Origin: Siphonodentalium dalli
Lineage: Eukaryota > Mollusca > Scaphopoda > Gadilida > Siphonodentaliidae
DNA length: 64,000 nt
Direction: 5' to 3'
Assembly (NCBI GenBank): GCA_032622095.1
Contig: CP136064.1
Span: 39,918,426-39,982,425 of the forward strand
The notes beneath the pieces were generated by a model. That model was given only the letters and a program-made list of their open reading frames with translations, did no database searches and was not told the origin of the DNA. Position numbers and translations under genes: made by a program. Positions 36,878 to 46,573 of this stretch are shown here, in pieces. Position 1 is the first letter of the stretch. The number at the start of each line of letters is the position of its first letter.

Positions 36878-37722
36878 AAATACAAATTACTTCGGCGTCG
36901 GAATTGCAACTTTACCATAGACTTTCCACCAATAAACTGAATTTGTTTCCCAGTATCACCAGTTATATATACATGTATGGTATCAAAGCTAGACTTTAAT
37001 ACTGGTACATAATGTAAGTTTTTGAATTCATGCCTAATATGTTTACCATCATGTATTCTTTTACTCTCGAATGATGTCACTCGTAATATCGGTGCTTCAA
37101 CATCACTAAGAATTGTATAATCAGCAATGTCAGAATAAACAAACAATTGATTATGCTCCGCATTTAAATCAACTCCATATGGAAATGTTATCGAAGGAGT
37201 AGCAAATGTGACAGTGTTTGATTCTGTTCTGTAACCAAGTTTATCCAAAAGAGCTCTGGGGAGTACAAGACCTACTTTGGTATAACTATTGGTTGAACTT
37301 TTAACTCGTTGTTGTGCTTTGGAATATCCGATTTCGAATTCCAGTTCTGGAATCATTCTGCTTACTGTACTATCAATTACACCTTGAATTGTATCTGTCA
37401 AATGTGATCCACCAGAATATGCTCCTTCTGGTATTTTTAATTCTATACCATTACTGGTTTTGAAATTACTACATCACTCATTGGTATCTTATTCAAATAT
37501 TGTAAAATTCTTGGAACAGAAGTTTTTATTTTTATTTTGCAGGCATCTCCAATAATGTTGTATGTTTCTGATGGTACAATTAGTTCAACCATTGCAACTT
37601 CCCAAAGCTCTTTATCAATATGTATGGTTTTTTGGTAATTTCACTGTGAAACAACATTGTGAGTTGGCTGGGTAAAGTGACATTGAACTATCACTCATGA
37701 GAGTTATGTAGAATGAATTCAT
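36874..37722 (-). pseudogene. Polinton minor capsid (penton) protein, frameshifted
   Basis: The C-terminal piece (36,874 to about 37,460) carries AEHNQLFVYSDIADY, PILRVTSFE, LHYVPVLKSSFDTIHVYI and FIGGKSMVKLQFRRR. This is the conserved single-jelly-roll penton signature. The ATG at 37,722 overlaps the TGA of the upstream gene (ATGA). From there the frame runs to a TGA at 37,615-37,617, continues in a second frame to a TAG at 37,443-37,445, then in a third. At least two frameshifts therefore separate ~282 codons into three pieces. In active relatives it would occupy the capsid vertices. Confidence 0.82.
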
Positions 37723-37976
37723 TTTTTCTCAGTATTTTTCAATAATTTCAGTCCAGGTGTTGGTAGAATATAACCTAGAGAACTACTTAGAAGAATAAGC
37801 CACAATTCTTTGTTTGCGCTCTGGATACTAATGTGTACAATAGATGTAATTATTATGATATAAATAATAATTATCTGCGTGAAGTAGGTGACTTGGTTCT
37901 TAGCAACTTTTTCACCACAGAACTTAAAGTGTGATGGTTCATCGAGATTAATTGAATCTGAATGATTTTCCAACAT
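37719..37976 (-). CDS. Small Polinton membrane protein (85 aa)
   Basis: The protein has a conserved-looking CGEKVAKNQVTYF entry, a strongly hydrophobic segment QIIIIYIIIITSIVHISI (about 34-51), then KELWLILLSSSLGYILPTP (57-73). Two membrane segments with a short turn are likely. Small proteins of this type are common in Polintons and related viruses; the function is unknown to me. The ATG is clear, and its stop overlaps the start of the penton gene (ATGA), implying translational or transcriptional coupling. The integrase gene ends 14 nt upstream. Confidence 0.75.
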   Translation of the reverse strand: MLENHSDSINLDEPSHFKFCGEKVAKNQVTYFTQIIIIYIIIITSIVHISIQSANKELWLILLSSSLGYILPTPGLKLLKNTEKK

Positions 37977-37989
37977 GGTAAATTCTGTT

Positions 37990-39075
37990 TTATACTAAAT
38001 TTGAAGCTGGGATCCAACTGTCAAACTTTTTTGGATATCCCAGCCAATGAACTTTAATTTCTTTTACTGTTTTACCATCCACTCTTCTCGTTCTTTTATC
38101 AATAACTGATTCTATTTCATACACCTTGCTGTCTTTTATATGCTGGATTTCATGTTTGTAGAATGATCCATCAATCTCTTCACCATCAAGATCAGAAACT
38201 TTGTATGTTACTGGATTAGTTTTACAAATTTTATCAACTTTGAAAATTTCACGAGTCCAGTTTGGTAAATAACCCTTTTCAAATGTTCTTTTGGTTTTGT
38301 CGATACGAACCAAGTCACCCACTTTCAGTGTAGATTTTCCTTTTTTATTCCCTGTTCCATATAGATTTTTGGAAATTTCAGCTTCAGTTTTCAAAGTAAC
38401 TGCCGACGGTTTCGATTTTATACTGCGGTGATAACTATTGTTGTAAGAATCGACTAGGGGCTGTAAAACATCAATATATCTTGAAGTTTTATTGTGTGTG
38501 AAATACTTCCACATACGAGTTTTTAAAGTTCTTTGAAATCGTTCGACAATACTTGCTTTAGTCTCTGGATTCTCAGTTGTGAAGAAATGAATGCTTTCTG
38601 ATTGCAGAAATTTCAAAAACTTTTCATTTTTGAATTCAGAACCTTTATCAGCTTGAAACGATTTTGGTTTACGTTTTGAAGATTTCAAAATTTTCCTGAA
38701 TGATTCGATCAAAGTTTGTCCAGATTTATCGTGGATTGGCGCTACCCACGCAAATTTTGAAAAAACGTCTATCACACACAACAGATATCTGTAATTATCA
38801 TTATGTTTTTTCAAATTCTGAAGATCAGCTAAATCTGCCTGCCATTGAATATCAATCCCAGCCACAATAGTCTTTCTACGTTGGAATTTTCGAATTATTG
38901 GTTTGTGTAAAGTATATGTCGACTGACCTTGCAACCATTTCTTCACATCTATGAGTTTAATTTTTTTATTTAGCTTTTTCGCTTCATCAAAAAGCTTCTT
39001 TACACCGCCATAACTTCCAACTTTCTTCGGATTATAGAAAATTTTAGATAACTGCTCATCTAGTATGGATCCCAT
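37990..39075 (-). CDS. Polinton integrase with C-terminal chromodomain
   Basis: A 361-aa retroviral-type integrase. The DDE core is complete: D81 (WQADLADL), D143 (FQADKGSEF) and E178 (KASIVERF), giving D-x34-E spacing. An SH3-like DNA-binding part follows (LKVGDLVRIDK, about 230-262). The last ~45 residues form a chromodomain (YEIESVIDKR...KVHWLGYPKKFDSWIPASNLV, with aromatic W and Y/F positions), which could direct insertion to modified chromatin. The integrase is expected to join the element ends to target DNA and make the 6-bp duplication. The frame is intact, unlike the polymerase. It overlaps the upstream gene by 20 nt. Confidence 0.95.
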   Translation of the reverse strand: MGSILDEQLSKIFYNPKKVGSYGGVKKLFDEAKKLNKKIKLIDVKKWLQGQSTYTLHKPIIRKFQRRKTIVAGIDIQWQADLADLQNLKKHNDNYRYLLCVIDVFSKFAWVAPIHDKSGQTLIESFRKILKSSKRKPKSFQADKGSEFKNEKFLKFLQSESIHFFTTENPETKASIVERFQRTLKTRMWKYFTHNKTSRYIDVLQPLVDSYNNSYHRSIKSKPSAVTLKTEAEISKNLYGTGNKKGKSTLKVGDLVRIDKTKRTFEKGYLPNWTREIFKVDKICKTNPVTYKVSDLDGEEIDGSFYKHEIQHIKDSKVYEIESVIDKRTRRVDGKTVKEIKVHWLGYPKKFDSWIPASNLV

Positions 39076-39802
39076 TGTGTTTTTTTTCTGTTTTAATACC
39101 CTTTGGTGTCAACCTATCTGCTATTTTAGTTTTTGAATGTCTTGCTTTTATACCTTTCATTGGTGTGAATCGATGAGAATCAAATCGTTTTGGTGTTATG
39201 CTTTGTACCGGAGTTTCAAAATCATCATCTGAATCATCTTTCAAATGTTTTTTAATCCAAAGCCAGCGGTTTCTGTTCCCTACATAATCTTGAGGTACAT
39301 TAATCTCGCTCAATCCTTGTGAAAAGGTTTGCCAACCTGTTGGTTCGAAACCTTTTCTTTGTCGTACAATATCATTGAGGAGATCAACAATATTTGATCC
39401 TCTAATAACTTTTTCACCATATTTTAATTGTCCATGTTCATCAAACTTCATTTGTGGATGTTTTGAAATCAGTTGTAAAAGTTGTTCTGCTTTTTTTCTC
39501 ATCTTTAACGGAATACTTTCTATCACATCCCTATGATGATGATTAAATGGTTGTTCTGTTTTCGGGGGTGAAATAGCTCTAACTGATTTTTGAGAAGTTT
39601 TCAATTTGTGTAAAGTTGTACCATATACTTGAACCTTCTCAGATTCTGACAAATTTTGATCATAAACTGAATTCAATTCTCTGCTTAGTTTTGAAATATT
39701 CGTAATTTCAGGATTAGGTGGTAATTTCGGATTAGTTAGACTCATTCTCCATTTTTTAATGTCATCCAACATTTTGAAGGGAACAGCGACCATATTCTTC
39801 AT
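39056..39802 (-). CDS. Conserved-type Polinton protein of unknown function (248 aa)
   Basis: The middle region reads IPLKMRKKAEQLLQLISKHP, KFDEHGQLKYGEKVIRGSNI and DLLNDIVRQRKGFEPTGW. This layout (helical LL..I..HP segment, then GSNI.DLL.D) recurs in Polintons as far as I recall, but I cannot assign a function. The C terminus is Lys-rich (KHLKDDSDDD then basic), suggesting nucleic-acid or chromatin contact. The ATG at 39,802 lies 2 nt from the end of the next gene upstream. The intact frame and tight packing indicate a real gene. Confidence 0.7.
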   Translation of the reverse strand: MKNMVAVPFKMLDDIKKWRMSLTNPKLPPNPEITNISKLSRELNSVYDQNLSESEKVQVYGTTLHKLKTSQKSVRAISPPKTEQPFNHHHRDVIESIPLKMRKKAEQLLQLISKHPQMKFDEHGQLKYGEKVIRGSNIVDLLNDIVRQRKGFEPTGWQTFSQGLSEINVPQDYVGNRNRWLWIKKHLKDDSDDDFETPVQSITPKRFDSHRFTPMKGIKARHSKTKIADRLTPKGIKTEKKHNGIHTR

Positions 39803-39804
39803 GT

Positions 39805-40146
39805 TTAACCGCGAAGTATTCCAGCGAGTGCTTTACCAAGCAACGGTGCTAGCATAAGAAGTGGTAAAAAACCTCCTTTCTGGTTTAATATTTGTTTTTT
39901 TCGTTTCAAAGATGTTGATTTACTTGCAAGTTCTCTGAGATGTCTACACCTCGGACGAAGTTTGCGCTTCTGAGCTTCTGTTAGTTTTACATTGCCTTTT
40001 AAAATATTTTTACAGCATTCTGACATGCAATCAATCACTCTCTTTGGGGCATCTTTTATCATTTTTTTCCGAAAATGAGTTGGTGCCTGATTCATAGCCA
40101 TTACAAAACTACCATATTTTTTAATCAGTGGAGTTTTTTTCACCAT
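39805..40146 (-). CDS. Small GGFL-motif Polinton protein (113 aa)
   Basis: A basic N-terminal two-thirds with several Cys (DCMSECC) is followed by LKRKKQILNQKGGFLPLLML and APLLGKALAGIL, a hydrophobic C terminus. The LxxKxxIL..GGFL pattern is repeated in the neighbour at 40,183, suggesting an ancient tandem duplication. A short basic protein with a hydrophobic tail could be a minor virion or membrane-active component; this is inference. The ATG lies 36 nt after the neighbour's stop. Confidence 0.65.
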   Translation of the reverse strand: MVKKTPLIKKYGSFVMAMNQAPTHFRKKMIKDAPKRVIDCMSECCKNILKGNVKLTEAQKRKLRPRCRHLRELASKSTSLKRKKQILNQKGGFLPLLMLAPLLGKALAGILRG

Positions 40147-40182
40147 CTTTACTCTTCAACAGTTGAATGTCAAATGACTGAA

Positions 40183-40788
40183 TTACTTTTTACTTTTACG
40201 TTTATTAAAATTACGATCAAATGCCATCAAAGCTAATTTCGATGGGTTTGAAAGATTCATAATTTTTGAGTATCGTTGAACCAACGGGTAATGTTCTGCT
40301 TCTTGAATTGATGGAATTGGTTGCGGACCATTATCGTTGAGTGGTTGAAATCTAGCAAATGTAGAATTTAATCCAGTAGAATTTACTCTAGCTGGAGTAG
40401 TTCGCTGTGCAATTGTAGAATTTACTCTGACTGGACTAGCTCGCTGTGCAATCGTAGAATTTACTCTGACTGGACTAGCTCGCTGTGCAATCGTAGAATT
40501 TACTCCAGTAGCATTTACTCTATTTGATCTAACTCGTGCAATTGATTTATTTTCTTTTTGTCTGAGAAGACTTCTGATCAAAACTCCACCGAGAAAACCA
40601 CCTCCACCAGTTTTTAAAAGTATTTTCTTTTTTGAATCGATATGAGTTCTACTGTCAGCTATTTTCTTCTGCTCTTTTTTGTGTTTTTGCAATAATGTTC
40701 GTGTCTGCTTTGGAAGCTTTAAGTGATCATCGAGTATTAATTTAGCGATAGTCGAAAATACACTCAAGACTGCTTCATGCGACTCCAT
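40183..40788 (-). CDS. GGFL-motif Polinton protein with 12-residue repeats (201 aa)
   Basis: The start is placed at the ATG 40,788 because the longer frame begins with GTG. Residues 26-75 (LPKQTRTLLQKHK...SKKKILLKT then GGGGFLGGVLIRSLL) parallel the 113-aa neighbour. Residues 95-145 hold about four degenerate 12-residue repeats of the type VNSTIAQRASPVR, visible also as a 60-bp DNA repeat near 40,380-40,510. The C terminus is basic (NKRKSKK). Function unknown; the repeat is likely a disordered, expandable linker. Confidence 0.68.
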   Translation of the reverse strand: MESHEAVLSVFSTIAKLILDDHLKLPKQTRTLLQKHKKEQKKIADSRTHIDSKKKILLKTGGGGFLGGVLIRSLLRQKENKSIARVRSNRVNATGVNSTIAQRASPVRVNSTIAQRASPVRVNSTIAQRTTPARVNSTGLNSTFARFQPLNDNGPQPIPSIQEAEHYPLVQRYSKIMNLSNPSKLALMAFDRNFNKRKSKK

Positions 40789-40824
40789 GATTGGAAATGA
40801 AATATTATGTTGATACACTTATCT

Positions 40825-41496
40825 TTATACCGATGAATATATTACCGCACCTCGATCGTCATTTGTGAGCCACCGATGGAAAATATCAGTTCTAAGTCTC
40901 AACGATTTATCCATTTTAGGGTGAAAATCGAGTAGTAAATAACCATGATTGGTTGAAGTTGCATCATCATATGCTTGCATTAAATGAGGTATTTGCATTT
41001 GAGAGGCAAGAATTTTTATTTGGCCTTTATCACGCACACTTTGAAATAATACCATGTAATGTGCATTCAAACTCAAAGTTCTACTCGCTTTAGATTTCTG
41101 AAACATGTTTTGGGTTATGTAAATAACAGACGTATTTCTGTGATGTCCTTTTCTTGTAAACCACAACATATTTTTTTCTTCATCTTTATCACCTAACATG
41201 TCATCAAAAACGATGAGGTGCGGTAAGTCTGTGTCATCGACAAGTTCATTGTCATCATCCGGTATTCCATTTATAAATTGAATATTGTGAAATTCTTGCA
41301 TCTGACTGTAGGTATTTTGCCATTCTTTGTAACACCAAACGACTTTGTATGGAACAGGTTTGAACAAGTCATCTTTATATTCGATTAATTTCTTAACCAA
41401 TTCTGTTTTACCACAACCACTTGGTCCCGATATGAAAATGTTACAGGGATGTTTGAACAACAATGATTCGTCCATCTTTACCCTGAGACAGATCAT
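40825..41496 (-). CDS. Polinton DNA-packaging ATPase (A32/FtsK-HerA type)
   Basis: The start is at the ATG 41,496 (another ATG at 41,475), since the longer frame begins with TTG. Walker A is GPSGCGKT (residues 24-31). Walker B is LIVFDD (94-99), followed by a sensor-like ITQN. In this family the ATPase pumps genome DNA into preformed capsids. The length of about 220 residues is normal, all motifs are intact, and no break is seen. It lies between the small GGFL proteins and an unknown gene next to the polymerase. Confidence 0.92.
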   Translation of the reverse strand: MICLRVKMDESLLFKHPCNIFISGPSGCGKTELVKKLIEYKDDLFKPVPYKVVWCYKEWQNTYSQMQEFHNIQFINGIPDDDNELVDDTDLPHLIVFDDMLGDKDEEKNMLWFTRKGHHRNTSVIYITQNMFQKSKASRTLSLNAHYMVLFQSVRDKGQIKILASQMQIPHLMQAYDDATSTNHGYLLLDFHPKMDKSLRLRTDIFHRWLTNDDRGAVIYSSV

Positions 41497-41506
41497 GTAA
41501 GACTGA

Positions 41507-41980
41507 TTAGGATTGTTCGGAATCAACCTTTTTTATTTTTAATGAAGAATCACCATAACTCCATACTATTCCAAATGTCCATACGAGTTCATAATCTAAA
41601 TCTGAAATAGGTATAGTGGTTTTTACAATATAATCCAAAGACACTTTTTCTTCAAATAACTTTTCAGCAGTGAAAATTGTACATGGTTCTCGGAGAATAA
41701 TGTATCCATATATTCTCGTCACCTCTTCGAATTTCAAAGTTTTTTCATTGAGAATCCTGTCTTGATATTCAGCGAAGCGAGTAAAATTATTTCCAACTAA
41801 TTCACGAATTTCGTTTATTTCGTTTTTAGGAACACCATGAAATATCCAATAATCTGAAAACAGTTGATCCAATATATCCATTAAGAAATCAGTTTCAAAT
41901 TCTGATCTCTCAATGTTTGATTGAGAGATCAGAATTTGAAACTGATTTCTTAATGCTGGTAACACATCAATTCCATCCAT
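41507..41980 (-). CDS. Unknown Polinton gene containing a perfect hairpin (157 aa)
   Basis: The open frame extends to 42,055 but begins with GTG. The first ATG (41,980) gives 157 aa and overlaps the polymerase 3' end by 14 nt. No family recognised. The protein is acidic and aromatic-rich (FSDYWIFHGVPKNEINEI, YELVWTFGIVWSYGD). Codons near its N terminus form a perfect 35-bp inverted repeat (41,879-41,913 / 41,921-41,955, 7-nt loop), which is unusual for coding DNA. The C terminus overlaps the ATPase frame's 5' extension. Confidence 0.55.
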   Translation of the reverse strand: MDGIDVLPALRNQFQILISQSNIERSEFETDFLMDILDQLFSDYWIFHGVPKNEINEIRELVGNNFTRFAEYQDRILNEKTLKFEEVTRIYGYIILREPCTIFTAEKLFEEKVSLDYIVKTTIPISDLDYELVWTFGIVWSYGDSSLKIKKVDSEQS

Positions 41981-44900
41981 AAGGAATTGTGTTGTAATCA
42001 CCCACAACAAGTCGTTTGGTGTACACAGATCGGAATGTTTTTGTTTGCTCTTCACTAATTACTTCTCGGTTCTTTGTGCGTTTAATTCTGCATGGATAGT
42101 TTATGACACGTTGAAAATTTGACCGGGCGTTAACACATTCAACCATTGAATGAAAATTTATTTGCTGCTTAGTTTTATAATCCAGAGTGATACCCTTGAC
42201 CTTACATACCGATTTTATGACATCATCTTTCATGTACTGATATCCATAATTTTTCGGTCCTAACCCTACAAATTTCATGATTTTAGTATCCGGATGTTCA
42301 TCAGTCCATTTACCAAGGTAGCTGTCTTCGGTTTTTATATTTTCTTTTTCTGGATCGAAAATATACATACAACTATCGGTGTCGAAATACAACACCCTAT
42401 CTTGGAGTTTTTCTAAAACTTTATACAACTCCAAACGTGCATATGCTGTGACAAATGATGCAACAGCTACATTGGCAGATGGATGTGGTTCTATAATATC
42501 GGTTTTATTTTCATAGCTGAATAATATGAATTTATCCTGTTCAAAAATTTCAACTGCTTTGACAGTGATATTTTTATCAGTTAATAGTTCAAAATATCTG
42601 GATGGTTCTGAGATATATTCAGTTTTAGTAAGAATATTATTTTGTGCATTTTTTCCCCATATGCAATTTATCATTAATTTTGCCCACTGGCGGAGTCCTT
42701 GTTTTTTTTCGATTTTTTCTTTCTTTTTCAAGTTTTTATACGTTCAACCTCATAATAATCTTTAATGTATTTATCTTTATCTTCTTCACTTTTAACAGAA
42801 TTTGGATATCCACTTGCTTCTTGTTTAATTTTGAGGTATTTATCAATGTAATCCCTGTATACTTTGTCCGACCACTCAGTCCAATGCCAAACTTGATACA
42901 CTTCCAGAATTTGGTAACCCAATTCTATTGCTTTGAATAATTCTACATGTGTCCAAACTCCAACTAAAGCACGCTATTCGGTTTTATGATTACACTGTCC
43001 ACTTTCATTTTCTGCACAAGTTTTACACAATGTATATATCATTTTGTTATTACAGTGGAATGGTAGCACTGGAATGTACAATTTATTTGGAGGTAATACT
43101 TTGCATTTAATGAGTCCTTTGTAAGATTTGATGTCTCCTATTTGTTCCTGACTTGTTGGATGACCAAGTGGGTACGCCTTATATTTATTTACACTAGGAT
43201 ACAAACTGCATATATCAATATATTTTATTTCCTGTTTAGATGTTGGTTCTATTTCATGATATAATTTTAGAGCATTAGTCCTGCCACCAAATAATGCTTC
43301 CCTTGGTTTAATTGGGTCTTGATGCAAATAGAATTGATCCATAGTTTGTTTAAATTTTTTGTCTGCTTTACATTTATTGTCCAGGTCATGTTCCCAGATG
43401 CATATTAATTTGCATCCCAAGCTTTTGATTTCAGTTTCCGTTTTTATTGTTTTTTCATACAATTCATGCATTGTTATATTACTGTATGGGTTTCAGCGAT
43501 TTCTATCTGGATAGCAAGTAGGACAGCCATGAAAAAAACACCCATACATTTCATACACTGTGTTTGATTCTGCATGATAACCATCAACAAAATGTGTGCC
43601 TATTTTAACTTCACCACCATTTAAAGCATGCTTTATGTTTATATTTTGTTTTGTAGCAATGTACTGTAGCCATCGAATTGCTTTCATTGAAAATGTACGC
43701 GCTTGTGGATATCCAGCGTCTGAAATTATACCTAGAGAATTCTCTTGTAATGAATTTGTTCTCCATGCAAGGTTACAGGTTTGAGCTAATGTTATTGCTT
43801 CCCGAAATGGATCTATTTGATCAGTTTCCATTACACATTGTCTGAATTTGCCACATCCACGTCTTAAAATGTCTACATCTGATTTACAATACTTTTGAAT
43901 TTCTTTTTGAAAATCAAAAATATCTTCACCCCTAGCTTCGTACCATTTCAGAAATGAATCTCTATTTTCCTCAGACATGATTTCAGGTTTATAGTATTTT
44001 TTGTCTAGATATGGTCCTACATAATTCTGAAAGTCCTGTGTATTTTCCCAATGTGGAAAATAACCTTTAGCCATTTCTTCAAGTTGGAATGTTTTTGGAA
44101 ATTTAGATAATGCCATAAGGATGAAACTCAATGAATCGATTACTTTAACACCATTGCATTGTAAACTAAGCATTTTGTTGCCATTCATAATAACATTAGG
44201 TTTTGAATTTCCATTGTTTACTAAGTAATGTAAGAGGAACTGACTATCGTAACCTCTTGCATTGTGAGCAATACGTGTTGTACCTTTATGATCGTTGGTG
44301 TAAAACAACCATTTGCTAAATCTTTTCAATACATTCTCTCCTTTAAAAATATATTCTCTGTTTGACAATACAGAATCACATGAAATGCATATTTCATCAA
44401 TGGGTTTACATATACAATTTTCACAAGCAGTTTGTGCAACACAAAAATTGGGTATATGAACACCAGTATCTTGTTGACATTCAAAATAAAAAAATATGAA
44501 TGGTACCTTTACTTCTTTCTGTGTTTCTCTCTTTTGGTACTGCTGGATATGACATCTGTGATCTGATGTGACAATTTCCTTACAGTATTTGCACTTCTTT
44601 GTTCCCGAACATATATGTCTTTTCTCCTTTCGTATGACGATTTCAACCCCACATTTCAGGCATTTGTGTATCATATCACAAATAGTTTTGTCATGTTTTG
44701 GTGATTTTTTTTTCAAATGATTGTCGAGACATGGTTTACTTCTAAAAGTCCTCTTACATTTGATGCATTGTATCCATCGTTCAAAGGGACATATCTGACC
44801 CTCGAAACACCTACACTTGTATGGACATATATGATCACCTCTGTTGCTCGAACCGACATCACAATGTTCACACTAATAAGCACATCCAAGGAATCCTGTG

Positions 44901-45782
44901 ACAGTTGTGATCACATCGTAGTGGTTTTCATTTAAATATAGATAGACAACTTTACTTTCTTTCCCAACTGGTGGTGGTTGAAAAAGAAAGCCTTCGTCAG
45001 AAAATTGATTATGTATTTTTATAACATACTCAGGATATAGTTGTTCCTGAATAATTTTGTATTCCTCAACCCCGCAACTGGTGTCGTACGATAACCCCAC
45101 TTTATCCAACAATGACTTTGCAGCTTCCCGTTGTGAAGCTCTTGCTGGTCTCGTAATCCGTCTCCATTGTTGTTTCCATTCAGTTGTATCTTTTTTGTCA
45201 GTATTACACATACCAACAACGACAGCCCTCGCAAAACACATGTTATCTTCTGCGTTATGAATCAGAAGAATACTTTTCTTTACTGTTTTCATTTGATTTT
45301 GTTCACCGAATGCTCCATAATGTAAGGTATGTCTTGCGGTCCCTGTAGGCATATGCGTGACAGTGATGTCAAATGTCATCAGTCCGTCGTGAATTTTGAA
45401 TTTTTTGTTCGATTGTGCAACTTTTTCTATGTTGTCAAGCAATAATTCATCCGTCAGGTCTTTTGCTTCAGTGAACGGGACGTGAATTCCTAGATCTAGC
45501 CCTGGATGAAAGATGGAAATTCTCATTTGATCTTTTGGTCCTGTATCACACTCATCTTTCAAACTGTTCACCAGATCTTTGAAAATTATGTGAACAGTTT
45601 GAAATGGTTGATGAAATTCTTGAAATGTGACGTTGAATTTCTTTGATGCTGTTTTAAATTTCCTCGAGTATTTATCGGTCACATTTTTTATAGTATAATA
45701 TTTACAGTCATCAATCCAGTCGCACTCTCTTTCTATTATCTCGTTCGCTTTCGCTATCTGAATATGGCACAAGTCGCTTCAT
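41967..45782 (-). pseudogene. Polinton protein-primed DNA polymerase B, multiply broken
   Basis: About 1,270 codons, normal for the family. The frame opens at the ATG 45,782 and shifts near 45,710. The N-terminal domain (to 44,873) is followed by a Cys/His-rich region, exonuclease motifs (AHNARGYD and YCKSDVDIL intact), motif A YIDICSLYPSVNKY, motif B LMINCIWGKN and motif C YFDTDS. Breaks: in-frame TAG at 44,873-44,875, TGA at 43,493-43,495 and TAG at 42,974-42,976, and a frameshift at 42,728-42,731 in an A-rich run. The first exonuclease motif reads FFYFE where the family has an acidic residue before FE. In active relatives it copies the element from a terminal protein primer. This copy cannot make a full product. 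Confidence 0.92.
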
Positions 45783-45933
45783 CGTGAAATGACGACGTGA
45801 TGAATATTCGCGTCCCTTTTATGCTCTGACACGGACATGCGCAGTCATTGTCCTTGTCAGAGCATAAAAGCGACGCGAATTTTCATCACGTCGTCATTCC
45901 ACTGACGATTGAATAACGCACCGAACGCTCACA
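45783..45933. promoter_or_regulatory. Palindromic divergent promoter, polymerase / zinc-knuckle gene
   Basis: Inverted arms of ~50 bp contain TGACGACGTGATGAA, CGCGTC and the TATA-like CATAAAAG in each direction, around a centre with CATGCGCAG. The symmetry implies that both genes fire together. Confidence 0.78.
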
Positions 45934-46527
45934 ATGGATCCAAGATTACAGAGTAACAACCTACAACATTTACGAAAATTTGCATTAGAAGTTTTAAAGA
46001 ATACAAAGTGGGTGCCACCATACGGTAACTGTTTTAGGTGCAACTCGAGTTCGCATTGGGCTTTTCAATGTGATGGCACTGCGAAAAAGAAGATTGATCA
46101 GATGAAAAAATCATCATTGACGCTGAGTGAATCTACTCCTGGGAAGTCTACTTGGACGCGCACATCAGACAACGATTATCTCACACCATGTGATGTAATG
46201 GACATTGATCAAACTGAGACATTAACTAACGAGATAGCGGATATGAAAGCTGGAAGTGTAGAACAATGGAACTCAAACGCGATGTCAATTATCGAGATCG
46301 CGGATGTGAAAACTGAGAGTGGTGAATTATACGCATCAACCGAGGTATCAAATGATGAAATCACTATTCTAAACACGGAGGATTCGCAGATGGAAGTGAT
46401 AAATGCTGTAGCCAAAAGCGCTAACGATACTGAAATTAAGCAGACCACTTTGCCTAGCAGAAAGAGAAAAAGACGTTTATCGCGATCATCTTCCAAGAAA
46501 GTTATGTTATTTAAAAATAGTGAATAA
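45934..46527 (+). CDS. CCHC zinc-knuckle protein of the Polinton (197 aa)
   Basis: The N-terminal CFRCNSSSHWAFQC (C33, C36, H41, C46) is an exact C-x2-C-x4-H-x4-C retroviral-type zinc knuckle. It is followed by a long acidic, Ser/Thr-rich, probably disordered region with loose ~30-residue repeats (EIADMKAGSVE / EIADVKTESGE). The C terminus is a basic nuclear-localisation-like cluster (RKRKRRLSRSSSKK). A single-stranded nucleic acid-binding nuclear protein is likely. It is divergent from the polymerase across a symmetric promoter, so a replication role is a reasonable guess. AATAAA overlaps its stop codon (46,523-46,528). I do not recognise it as a standard Polinton gene. Confidence 0.78.
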   Translation: MDPRLQSNNLQHLRKFALEVLKNTKWVPPYGNCFRCNSSSHWAFQCDGTAKKKIDQMKKSSLTLSESTPGKSTWTRTSDNDYLTPCDVMDIDQTETLTNEIADMKAGSVEQWNSNAMSIIEIADVKTESGELYASTEVSNDEITILNTEDSQMEVINAVAKSANDTEIKQTTLPSRKRKRRLSRSSSKKVMLFKNSE

Positions 46528-46573
46528 AATATTATTGATTTTATTTGTTTCGTTTTTTAGCAATTTCAGAGCA

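Noticed and set aside
35865-44875. Programmed stop-codon readthrough or a variant genetic code in the Polinton
   Set aside because: Both TAG and TGA are involved, frameshifts occur in the same genes, and neighbouring genes use normal stops. Decay is simpler.
46209-46496. Minus-strand frame opposite the zinc-knuckle gene
   Set aside because: Shadow of the + strand gene, which has the CCHC motif, promoter and poly(A) signal.
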